Origin: Thermoplasmata archaeon
GTDB lineage: Archaea > Thermoplasmatota > Thermoplasmata > Thermoplasmatales > Thermoplasmataceae
NCBI GenBank assembly: GCA_015520045.1
Contig: WAQW01000003.1
Span: 1 to 64,000 of the forward strand
DNA: 64,000 bases
Reading direction: 5' to 3'
In this document: positions 26,246 through 34,363 of the stretch, piece after piece
Position numbering within the stretch: the first letter of the stretch is position 1
How the letters are laid out: each line of letters begins with the position of its first letter
The notes under the pieces: generated by a model
What the model saw: only the letters and a program-made list of their open reading frames with translations
The model's database searches: none
Told to the model about the DNA's origin: nothing
Position numbers and translations under genes: made by a program

Positions 26246-27481
26246 TCACTCCTCTCCCTTTGCGGAAAAGGACGAAAGACGGGCAATATGATTCAAAAGA
26301 ATATCACTGTCGCTCTTTTCCAGCAACCATGAAACAAAACCATCCACAATCATGCTGGTTGATGAGGTTTCATCAATTCCTCTTGAGCGAAGATAGAAAA
26401 GCTCATCTCTATCGATCGTGCTGATAGCTGATCCGTGTTTGGACCTGGTGTAACTATTCCTGATGATGAGTGAGGGTTTACTGTTGGCATACGCCTCCCG
26501 GGACATCAGCAAAATCTTTGAATCGTAGAAACCGGATGACATTACACCACTCTCTTCTATATCAATGGATCCGCGGTGCAGCATGGTGCTGTGATCCCTG
26601 CTGATCCCTCTAACGCGAACATTCGAAGAGGTGTTTTTTCCCGTCTGAAACGTATTGTCACCTATATCTACCTTCTGATCTCCCGCACTGAAATTAACAC
26701 CGTTCACCTCATATGAAGAATGATCGCCCCTGAGTTCTCCCTCTGTGTGAAAGATCACTCTCCCTCCGCCAGAGTTAACATGGAAAATTCGGAGATTGGA
26801 ATTTCGATCAAGGAAGGACCGCAGGTAGCATATATCAGTAACACCAACAGATTTCTCCTGAAGATAGTTGTACTGGAGCCTGGAGTTTTCCTCGAGAAAT
26901 ATGTAGATGTTGCGCCCTTGAATCGATTCCCCTGATAGATGACTCCGGTAGATGTCAGTAACAGTGGCAGAGGCACCTTTTCTAAGATAAATAACCGATT
27001 TGGAAGCTGAGCTGTAATTCGCGTGAAGAGACGTCTCTATAGAAATTTTTCTGTTCTCTGAGTTCTCGTCCACGAGAAGAAAATACCCTGAAGTCCACCC
27101 GGAGTTGATGATCTGCTCCATCCTCTTCGTTCCGATCTCTTTAAAGACTCTGCTGGCCATCAGATCGGGATAGTGCTCGATTGCGTCCGAGAGGGGCTCA
27201 AAGACTATCTGTCCGGATAATGTTGGTACCTCCTCATCTCTTATGAAAATGTCCGGCTCATACCTGGGCTCCTCAGCATAACCAGCTGAAACTCTTTTCT
27301 GCCCTATCATTCTGATAAGGTCTTCTTCATCGATCTTAACGTAGTCTCTGGTCGTTGGACTTTCCCTGAAGTTTCTCGGGGAACTGTACAGGAACTTTCT
27401 GAATGCCTTAGACCTGTAGGCAAAGGTTGAGTCATCGAAGCGCTCTCTTATCATATCTTCATACTCTTCTGTCCTGATCAT
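26246..27481 (-). CDS. sufD: Fe-S assembly protein SufD
   Basis: A beta-helix subunit of the SufBC2D scaffold. The C-terminal half is typical (VDIGDNTFQTGKNTSSNVRVRGISRD, LFYLRSRGIDETSSTSMIVDGFV). It is related to SufB but shorter (411 residues) and more divergent at the N-terminus. Its ATG overlaps the sufB stop by four bases. Confidence 0.9.
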   Translation of the reverse strand: MIRTEEYEDMIRERFDDSTFAYRSKAFRKFLYSSPRNFRESPTTRDYVKIDEEDLIRMIGQKRVSAGYAEEPRYEPDIFIRDEEVPTLSGQIVFEPLSDAIEHYPDLMASRVFKEIGTKRMEQIINSGWTSGYFLLVDENSENRKISIETSLHANYSSASKSVIYLRKGASATVTDIYRSHLSGESIQGRNIYIFLEENSRLQYNYLQEKSVGVTDICYLRSFLDRNSNLRIFHVNSGGGRVIFHTEGELRGDHSSYEVNGVNFSAGDQKVDIGDNTFQTGKNTSSNVRVRGISRDHSTMLHRGSIDIEESGVMSSGFYDSKILLMSREAYANSKPSLIIRNSYTRSKHGSAISTIDRDELFYLRSRGIDETSSTSMIVDGFVSWLLEKSDSDILLNHIARLSSFSAKGEE

Positions 27482-28920
27482 CCCACAGCACCAAACTTAC
27501 TCATTTCCAGTCTTACGAGCCTGTTCATCTCAATAGCGAATTCCATTGGTATCTCCTTCATGACATCATCCAGGAATCCGAGTACTATCATGGAGCTCGC
27601 CTCATCCTCAGAGAGCCCCCTTGAACGCATGTAGGTGAGTTCTTCTGTTCCAATTCTCCCGACGGATGCCTCATGCGCAAACTGTGCCGTCGGTTCATGC
27701 ACCTCATCATGAGGATATGTGATGGACTGTGAATTATCATCGATGAGCAACGCATCACACTGCACAAAACTCTTTGATTCCAGCGCGCCCTTGTTTATTC
27801 TCAGGAGACCCCTATAAATGGCAAGACCGTTATCAACACTGAGACTCTTCGCAATTATTCGAGAGTTTGTGTGTGGAGCCAGGTGGATTGCTTTGGCACC
27901 GGTATCCTTCACCGTATCTGAGGTAGCGAGAGATATATTAAGATTCGATGTTGTCGCATAGGGTCCCCTTAAATACGATGATGGGTAAAGCATCGTTACC
28001 TTTGAGCCCAAGGAACCACCTACCCATTCCATCTTCGCACCCTTCTCCACCCACGCCCTCTTGGTAGGAAGATTATATACACTTTTCGACCAGTTCTGGA
28101 CGCTCGTGTATCTAACCTGGGAATTCTCCTTTGCATAGATCTCCACGATTGCACTGTGGAGAGAGTTTCTGTCATATATGGGAGCGGTACAACCCTCAAC
28201 GTAGTGTGCTTTTGAACCTTCATCGGCGATAACTATCGTATGCTCGAACTGGCCGCTCGATTCTCCATTCATTCTGAAGTAGGTCTGCAGGGGCATGTCA
28301 ATGTGGACACCCCTGGGAACATATAGGAAGGATCCACCACTCCACACGGCGCCGTTGAGGGCAGCGAATTTGTTATCTGTGAAGGGGACAGCCCTGCAGA
28401 AGTATTCCTTAACCACATCAGGATACCTCTGAACGGCAGAGTCCAGATCCATGAAAATAACTCCCTTATCCTCCCACGTCTTCTTGAGATTGTGGTACAC
28501 GCCCTCACTATCGTACTGTGCTACGGATCCAGCAAGGTACTTTCTCTCCATTTCTGGAACACCGAGCTTTTCAAAGGTATCCTTTATCTCTTGAGGGACT
28601 TCCTCCCAGTCATTGGTCTTCCTGTCATCCGGTTTGATGTAGTAGGTGGTGTTCTCCCAATCAATACCGGATAGGTCTGGACCCCACTCAGGAACCTTCT
28701 TCTTCTGGAATATCTCAAAAGCCTTCAGTCTCAGCCTTCGCATCCAGTCCGGTTCCTTTTTTATCTCAGAGATCTCTTCAACAACAGATCTGGTGAGACC
28801 TTTTCCAGTGCTGTACACTGGCCTGGAGTTATCGTGAAATTCAAACTCACTCCTGCTGGCGTACTTCAGTTCTCCCAGCAAATCCTCAAGCTCTTTTTCC
28901 CTTTCAAGCCTAACTTCCAA
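27478..28920 (-). CDS. sufB: Fe-S assembly protein SufB
   Basis: The core scaffold subunit of SufBC2D. Family hallmarks include PEWGPDLSGIDWENTTYYIKP, GSFLYVPRGVHIDMPLQ, HYVEGCTAPIYDRNSLHSAIVEI (with the conserved cysteine) and the C-terminal YMRSRGLSEDEA. The length of 480 residues is standard. It overlaps the sufC end by 11 bases. Confidence 0.95.
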   Translation of the reverse strand: MEVRLEREKELEDLLGELKYASRSEFEFHDNSRPVYSTGKGLTRSVVEEISEIKKEPDWMRRLRLKAFEIFQKKKVPEWGPDLSGIDWENTTYYIKPDDRKTNDWEEVPQEIKDTFEKLGVPEMERKYLAGSVAQYDSEGVYHNLKKTWEDKGVIFMDLDSAVQRYPDVVKEYFCRAVPFTDNKFAALNGAVWSGGSFLYVPRGVHIDMPLQTYFRMNGESSGQFEHTIVIADEGSKAHYVEGCTAPIYDRNSLHSAIVEIYAKENSQVRYTSVQNWSKSVYNLPTKRAWVEKGAKMEWVGGSLGSKVTMLYPSSYLRGPYATTSNLNISLATSDTVKDTGAKAIHLAPHTNSRIIAKSLSVDNGLAIYRGLLRINKGALESKSFVQCDALLIDDNSQSITYPHDEVHEPTAQFAHEASVGRIGTEELTYMRSRGLSEDEASSMIVLGFLDDVMKEIPMEFAIEMNRLVRLEMSKFGAVG

Positions 28921-29680
28921 CGGTCACACCCCTGACCCACTCATAACCTTCCTTCTCAATGCTGTTTGCAACATCGACACCGCCATTAATCGCTATCGTG
29001 CCATTTAAAAGAACATGAACGAACTCGGGTTCTATGTCTTTGAGTATCCTCTGGTAATGCGTTATAATGAGAAACGCAACGGATTCACTGTGATAGGCCC
29101 GAATTTCCTCAGAGATCAGTTTCAGAGCATCAACGTCCAGGCCAGAATCTATCTCGTCAAGGATAACAAACTTTGGCCGGAGTACCACCATCTGAAGGAT
29201 TTCAAGCCTTTTTTTCTCACCACCCGAGAAACCATCGTTTACGGATCTGGAGAGAAATGATTCGTCAAGACCAACCCTCTTTAAATAAGATCTGACCATC
29301 TTGTAAAAATCGGTAACCCCCATCTTCTCGTCCGGATGCATCTGATTGTATGCAGCCCTCAGAAAGGAAGATATTTTCACTCCTTGAAGCTCCACCGGTT
29401 GCTGATAGGCGAGGAACAATCCGCGCCTGGCCCTTTCTTCGGGTGGAAGATTGCTGATATCCTTTCCATCAAGCATTATGCGACCTGAAACAATCTCATA
29501 ATCGGGATGTCCCATCAAAACATATCCAAGCGTGCTTTTACCGGCGCCATTCGGCCCCATAAGAGCGTGTATTTCACCGCCTCTAATCTTCAGTGAAAGG
29601 TTTTTAAGGATAACTTTGCCCTCTCCTCTCACTGTCCGTGCTGTTAGATTATCTACGAACAACTCAGACATCTCAATCAC
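28910..29680 (-). CDS. sufC: Fe-S assembly ATPase SufC
   Basis: The ABC-type ATPase of SufBC2D. Walker A GPNGAGKS, the Q loop in FLAYQQPVELQG, signature FSGGEKKR and Walker B FVILDEIDSGLD are intact. GTG 29680 lies about 25 bases after a TTTATATA box (29708-29701 on the minus strand), so the operon transcript is probably leaderless; an ATG three codons in is the alternative. It is divergent from a SufR-like regulator across 88 bases. Confidence 0.93.
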   Translation of the reverse strand: MIEMSELFVDNLTARTVRGEGKVILKNLSLKIRGGEIHALMGPNGAGKSTLGYVLMGHPDYEIVSGRIMLDGKDISNLPPEERARRGLFLAYQQPVELQGVKISSFLRAAYNQMHPDEKMGVTDFYKMVRSYLKRVGLDESFLSRSVNDGFSGGEKKRLEILQMVVLRPKFVILDEIDSGLDVDALKLISEEIRAYHSESVAFLIITHYQRILKDIEPEFVHVLLNGTIAINGGVDVANSIEKEGYEWVRGVTVGS

Positions 29681-29768
29681 GGTGCATGATAGTTTTGTGA
29701 TATATAAACATATATTCCTGTTTAAATTGTATAAAACTTAAATATCTTATGATAATCCACAACAGAAA
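29681..29768. promoter_or_regulatory. divergent suf / sufR-like promoter region
   Basis: An AT-rich 88-base gap carrying two box A elements: TATATAAA at 29701-29708 facing sufC, and ACTTAAATATC at about 29737-29747 facing the regulator gene (ATG 29769). This is the likely operator region for the Fe-S-responsive regulator. Confidence 0.55.
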
Positions 29769-30443
29769 ATGGAAGGAGACGTTTCAAATATTGAGCTGCT
29801 TATGGGTCCAACCAGATCCAGAATTCTTCACGAACTCGCATATTCTGATAAGAATCTGGATAGCATAGCAGGCCTTCTGAAGATAGGAAAAAATGCTGTG
29901 AAGGAACATACCGATCTCCTCGAGAAGAAGGGGTACATTCAGTCTTACTTCAAGAATGAGGGTGTAGGAAGGCCAAAGAAATACTTCAGACTGACAGAGA
30001 AGGGTATTTCTCTCTTTCCGAAGCAGTACTCACTCCTTGCAAAGCTTCTGATAGAAGAGATCGAGGAGGACTTAGGGCAGGGATACCTTAATGAGCTGTT
30101 GGGAAGGGTCGCCAGAAGGATGCTCTCCTCAGAAGATGTTAAGGATCATGATCATAGTAACGCAAGTAGAGAAGATAAAATCAAGAGACTCAAGGAGTTC
30201 GTTCTATCACTTAATCGCCTCGGCTATTTTGCGAAAATTGAGATCGATGCTGATCGTGTAAGGATAATACGTCACAACTGCATATTCTATGAACTGGCCA
30301 AGACCAATGAGCAGATAATATGCGGTGAACTTGGTAAGAATATTGTTAAGGATGGTGTGGGTACCTCATTCACCATAAATGAAACCATTTCGGGAGAAAA
30401 ACGTACCTGCGTCGTGGAAGTTAGAATTCCTGAAGAAGCCTGA
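29769..30443 (+). CDS. SufR-like Fe-S-sensing transcriptional regulator
   Basis: A 224-residue winged-helix protein. The N-terminal DNA-binding part (NAVKEHTDLLEKKGYIQSYFKNEGVGRPKKYFRLT) is DeoR/ArsR-like. The C-terminal domain carries three cysteines C171, C185 and C214 in the arrangement RHNCIF...IICGE...RTCVVE, as in SufR, which represses suf genes with a [4Fe-4S] cluster. It is divergent from sufC, the classical position. Repression of the suf operon when clusters are abundant is inferred from the family. Confidence 0.8.
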   Translation: MEGDVSNIELLMGPTRSRILHELAYSDKNLDSIAGLLKIGKNAVKEHTDLLEKKGYIQSYFKNEGVGRPKKYFRLTEKGISLFPKQYSLLAKLLIEEIEEDLGQGYLNELLGRVARRMLSSEDVKDHDHSNASREDKIKRLKEFVLSLNRLGYFAKIEIDADRVRIIRHNCIFYELAKTNEQIICGELGKNIVKDGVGTSFTINETISGEKRTCVVEVRIPEEA

Positions 30444-30469
30444 CTCTGCTCCAGATGGCTTTGTGTGTT

Positions 30470-31087
30470 TTAACGACCCCGATTGAAATCGATTGCGAAT
30501 TTGCAGGCTGGCTTCCCTGAGATCTGGGTTTCGTGAAGTTCTATCGTTGCTCCAAGAATTGCACCATAAATATTCTTCTCCACCTCGCACGTGGAGGGGT
30601 ATATTCTGGCAAATTTCGCCAGAGGGCATTTGGTATGAATTACCTCAGCATAGTTCTCATCAACCACGCTCACCGTTGCCCCGAAACCCTCCTCATCCCA
30701 CAGCTTAACCAGCTGCTCCAGTTTCTCCTGAGGGCTACTTCCTGATATTCTCAAGATAAATTTTTGCTTCAGATCTTTCCCGACGGCATCAATATATCTG
30801 GTGATCCATTGCTCACCGTTTTCGTTTGATAAAAACTCAAAGAAGCGCTCCAGATATTTGGCACCATCATTGAAATAACTTATACCAACCTCTGTCAAAT
30901 GGTACAGAAAGTATGGCCTGCCCTTATCGCTCTTCACAACCTTACGCCCAAGAAGTCCTTCGGTTTCCAGGGACTTCAGATAATTGTGCGTGTTGCTTAC
31001 ACTGAGATTAAGTGTGTTTGCTATGTCCCTAACTGTCAGGGAACCTTTTATTTTAACCTCGTATATAATGCGCTCCTTGGGACTCAT
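30470..31087 (-). CDS. second SufR-like winged-helix regulator
   Basis: A 205-residue winged-helix protein (VRDIANTLNLSVSNTHNYLKSLETEGLLGRKVVKSDKGRP) with a C-terminal domain holding C154, C167 and C195 (HTKCPL, PSTCEVE, PACKFAID). This is almost the same cysteine spacing as its neighbour (13/28 versus 14/29 residues). It is convergent with the first regulator with 26 bases between stops. An AAATATTTAT box centred near 31115 predicts a leaderless ATG at 31087. It may sense Fe-S or redox state; its targets are unknown. Confidence 0.75.
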   Translation of the reverse strand: MSPKERIIYEVKIKGSLTVRDIANTLNLSVSNTHNYLKSLETEGLLGRKVVKSDKGRPYFLYHLTEVGISYFNDGAKYLERFFEFLSNENGEQWITRYIDAVGKDLKQKFILRISGSSPQEKLEQLVKLWDEEGFGATVSVVDENYAEVIHTKCPLAKFARIYPSTCEVEKNIYGAILGATIELHETQISGKPACKFAIDFNRGR

Positions 31088-31161
31088 CTATTAAAGGTTT
31101 ATTTCATAATCCTCATAAATATTTATCTATAAACCACAAACTTAATAAACAGATACTAGGG

Positions 31162-32661
31162 TCATCCATAGGTTTCGTCATCGGGAAACCTGTTGTAGTA
31201 CTGATAGTAGGAATCCCCACGCTGGGAGATGGTGTACTCTGATGTTACGGCAGCCTCGAAATTACCATACACTTTGCGGATCTTCTCCTCAACGGGTAGA
31301 TATATTTCCAGAGCTTCCTTAACGTGTTCCGGTTCAATAAGTTTAGATCCAGCGAAGACCGCTATATCTCCTGAAGCACGGATCAGACCTCCAAGCTCTC
31401 TCAGCCGTAACGTGAGTGCATTTTCCCGGTTATCTATCAATTTTGCTCTCCTCTTCCCCTCCTGAATGATAAGATCTGCAGCCTCCATTGACATATGTGG
31501 TATCTTTCCATCATTAGCGATCTCCTGAGCTATGAACTGAAGATACTTGATCCTGTTCTCCTGATTATCTGGTATTGAAACCTTCATGAGAATCTCATAG
31601 CCATTTCCAACAATGCGTGATCTGAGTGCACTGAGTATGTACTGGAGATCCTGAACATTACAAGCTGCAACGAGAACAAAATCGCAGGGTACGTTGTCTA
31701 CCCTCACGCTTGCACCTGCACTCTGCGGGTTCCTGCCGGATATGGGAAAAACCTTCTCCTGCATGGCAGTTAGTATGTACCTCTGTAGATCGCCAAGGTG
31801 ACTTATCTCATCGATGAAGAGTACGCCTTCGTGGGCTTCATGAATGGCCCCAGCTATAACACGTTCATAGGGTAACGTCCCGAGCTGAGGATGGCCACCA
31901 TAGGGATCGTGTCTAACATCACCGAGCAGTTCCGTTTCACTCGCGCCGGTCGCCAACACAAAGGGGTTCCTATCTATGGGAACAATCGTTTTGCTTGGAC
32001 TCTTCTTCTCCATCTTTCGTTTCCTTTCCAGAGTTTTCTGATCGAGAACACGTATCTTATCTCCGGCACGTTCGTAAACAATAACCTCCTCACGATCTCC
32101 GACCTTGACTGTTGATGATATGCGCTCATTAGAGTTCTGAACTCCAAATGCTGCACCAAGCACATTGAAAACGTCCCCGAACGGACCTGCCTGTCCCGTT
32201 TGAATCTTTGAAGCCCCGCACGAGGGGCAGACGGTCTCAGTTGGAAGGGAGTAATGCCCACATTTTTGACACCTGTAACCAAGCCTCTCCGCAACGTGAA
32301 GTGGAGCACTTTCAGGATCGATCAAAACTCCCTCTGTTGCGCTTGCCTCAAGTTTTTCGGCCTTCACCTCATCATAGCTTTTAACCTCAACGAATGGCCT
32401 TTCCGGCTGTATGGGATTGTGAACAACCCTCAGTTCTTCTCTGGGACGGGGAATGGAGAGGGCTATGGCCTGAGCGATCATAGATTTGCCAACGCCAGGT
32501 GGACCTACCAGCAGAAGGTTACGCCTCTGTTTCGCAGCTATAGATGCGTACCTTACTGCCTCTTCCTGACCGATGATCCGATCAAGTGGATTCTTCGGTA
32601 TATCTATAAACGATGTATCTGGAATATCAGCCGGATTGAAATTTATGTATGATTCTCCCAT
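31162..32661 (-). CDS. zinc-finger AAA+ ATPase related to LonB/MCM-like ATPases, no protease domain
   Basis: A 499-residue cytoplasmic AAA+ protein. Walker A is GPPGVGKS near residue 54. A CxxC-CxxC zinc ribbon (CQKCGHYSLPTETVCPSCG) is inserted near residues 130-148. Walker B is VLFIDEIS near residue 285, followed by arginine-finger and sensor segments (ALRSRIVGNGYEI). The ATPase core resembles archaeal LonB, but the Ser-Lys protease domain and LonB membrane helices are missing. The start overlaps the dnaG end by 19 bases, so both are co-transcribed. A role in nucleic acid handling or RNA quality control with DnaG is inferred from linkage only. Confidence 0.75.
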   Translation of the reverse strand: MGESYINFNPADIPDTSFIDIPKNPLDRIIGQEEAVRYASIAAKQRRNLLLVGPPGVGKSMIAQAIALSIPRPREELRVVHNPIQPERPFVEVKSYDEVKAEKLEASATEGVLIDPESAPLHVAERLGYRCQKCGHYSLPTETVCPSCGASKIQTGQAGPFGDVFNVLGAAFGVQNSNERISSTVKVGDREEVIVYERAGDKIRVLDQKTLERKRKMEKKSPSKTIVPIDRNPFVLATGASETELLGDVRHDPYGGHPQLGTLPYERVIAGAIHEAHEGVLFIDEISHLGDLQRYILTAMQEKVFPISGRNPQSAGASVRVDNVPCDFVLVAACNVQDLQYILSALRSRIVGNGYEILMKVSIPDNQENRIKYLQFIAQEIANDGKIPHMSMEAADLIIQEGKRRAKLIDNRENALTLRLRELGGLIRASGDIAVFAGSKLIEPEHVKEALEIYLPVEEKIRKVYGNFEAAVTSEYTISQRGDSYYQYYNRFPDDETYG

Positions 32662-33980
32662 GCTACTACCCGCATATTGGATGGTTTTTTCGTTACCTGC
32701 CCGATTTTCACACCATATATAGTTCTGATCCCCTTCTCATAGGCGATATCAATAAGCCTCTGAGTTATCACACCCCCGGTTAGGATTGTGTTTCCCTCCG
32801 TGATTGAGGAGAGGCTCTCAACAGACTTGGAAAGGGGGAATGATGCCACGAGATCACCAGATTCAAGATATACCTCCGTCATCTTTTCCCTCTTTAGTTC
32901 ACCAATTCTGCCCTTTATGCTTCCCGGGTTTGAAAGTGAGAATGTGGTGTTTTCAGGCTCCGGTTTGCTTCTTCTGCCATCTCTGATGGATTCTTCGGGC
33001 CTGGGAAGACTTTCAGGTTCAGCCCTCTTGTGCGTGGAATTACGCTTCTCAACTACAGGCGCTCTGGTTTCTTTTGCCCCGTTTTGCGACGTTGCGTTCA
33101 GATGCCCCTCTCGTTCATTGTAATGCTTAAGTTCCTCCATCATGCCCTTAGAACTGAGATACTGCTCTGTGGGAGTTTTATATCTCAGAGCCTTGACAAT
33201 TTGCTTATAGGTCAGCTCCTCGACCTCCGTTCCAGGAGGAGCTCTGGCAACAAAATCCACCTCTGCAACCTGAAGCATTTCCTTTAGAATCAGATCACCG
33301 CCTCTATCACCGTCAAGAAAAACGATGGTCGTACGTTTCTTTGACAGTTCCTGAACGGTCTTTGGAATGCTCGTTCCCTGAACCGCTATGGTGTTCTTGA
33401 TACCGTATTTCAGGAGATTGAGAACATCATTTCTGCCCTCAACGACTATGATAGAATCGGACTTGGAAATAGCGGGACCAGCAGGCAGATGTTCCTCGCC
33501 ATAGGAAAGTATCTCCGATTTCTCAACCTCCTCTTTCACCGCCTGTATGAGATCATCCGATATTCCCTTGGAGTTGTTGTTCATCTTCTGATAGAGCTCT
33601 TTCGCTCTTTCAACGATTCGAAGTCTCCTCTGGATCCTTACATCCTCCATGGATTCTATCTCAACTTTCGCCTTACAGGGACCGATGCGATCAATCGATT
33701 CAAGAGAAGCAGCAAGAATAGAGGTTTCTACCTGGTCAAGACCAGATGGTATAACCACCCTCCCTTCAGTTTTGCCTTTTTTGCTATCGATCTCTACTTC
33801 TATTCGGCCTATCTTACCGGATTTCTGAAGATCACGAAGATCGAGCTCCTCTCCAAGAAGACCTTCCGTCTGACCAAAAATTGCACCGATAACATCTGGT
33901 TTCTCAACCACCCCGTCTGTAAGTATCTTTGCTTTTATCAGATATTTTGTTAAATTTGGATCTACATTCAATATATTCAC
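32643..33980 (-). CDS. dnaG: archaeal DnaG (Toprim-domain primase/exosome-associated protein)
   Basis: The archaeal DnaG protein: an N-terminal conserved domain (PDVIGAIFGQTEGLLGEELDLRDLQ), a Toprim domain with the acidic pair in IVVEGRNDVLNLL and VFLDGDRGGD, and a charged linker (PRPEESIRDGRRSKPEPE) before a C-terminal domain. In archaea it associates with the RNA exosome and has primase activity in some species. The length of 445 residues is normal. Confidence 0.93.
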   Translation of the reverse strand: MNILNVDPNLTKYLIKAKILTDGVVEKPDVIGAIFGQTEGLLGEELDLRDLQKSGKIGRIEVEIDSKKGKTEGRVVIPSGLDQVETSILAASLESIDRIGPCKAKVEIESMEDVRIQRRLRIVERAKELYQKMNNNSKGISDDLIQAVKEEVEKSEILSYGEEHLPAGPAISKSDSIIVVEGRNDVLNLLKYGIKNTIAVQGTSIPKTVQELSKKRTTIVFLDGDRGGDLILKEMLQVAEVDFVARAPPGTEVEELTYKQIVKALRYKTPTEQYLSSKGMMEELKHYNEREGHLNATSQNGAKETRAPVVEKRNSTHKRAEPESLPRPEESIRDGRRSKPEPENTTFSLSNPGSIKGRIGELKREKMTEVYLESGDLVASFPLSKSVESLSSITEGNTILTGGVITQRLIDIAYEKGIRTIYGVKIGQVTKKPSNMRVVAWENHT

Positions 33981-34363
33981 CTTCCTGAGGTTTGCGAATG
34001 CCCGATAAACCAGAATAAAGGAGTTCTATTCCGTCTATCATCATTTGCCAACCTAATACTAAAAAATATATAATGTATTCGTTTGATTGTTTCGTACTCT
34101 TAAAAATCCATGGCCACGCCTTTCATAGACGATCAGCTTTTCACGCCTTATGTCATAGAATTATATTATATTCTATCTATGATGAGCTCCTTACAGGGGA
34201 TCTGTTAGAACTAGCACCATTCTAGTAATGGAAGTCAGGTGAGATTGAATATAAATTTTAGTTTATAGATCTGTTAGCACTAGCACCATTCTAGTGCCGA
34301 GACAGGTTTTCTTGCTGATCCTTCATATTATATATATACACGTATAACATGATCCCGTAACTT
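33981..34363. other. 380-base divergent intergenic region between dnaG and the endonuclease IV-like gene
   Basis: Non-coding and AT-rich. Apart from promoters it contains a 28-base direct repeat with an internal stem-loop at 34199-34226 and 34268-34297, described separately. An ATATTATATATATACACG stretch near 34326-34343 could be the box A for the gene starting at 34364. Confidence 0.5.
34199..34297. repeat. pair of direct repeats carrying a conserved stem-loop
   Basis: GATCTGTTAG followed by A or C and ACTAGCACCATTCTAGT occurs at 34199-34226 and 34268-34295, 27 of 28 bases identical and 69 bases apart. Each copy folds: ACTAG-CACCATT-CTAGT in copy 1, and a perfect seven-base stem GCACTAG-CACCATT-CTAGTGC (34278-34297 plus flank) in copy 2. 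The loop is identical. It lies 65-165 bases before the endonuclease IV-like gene, suggesting tandem operator sites or a structured leader. Confidence 0.55.
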
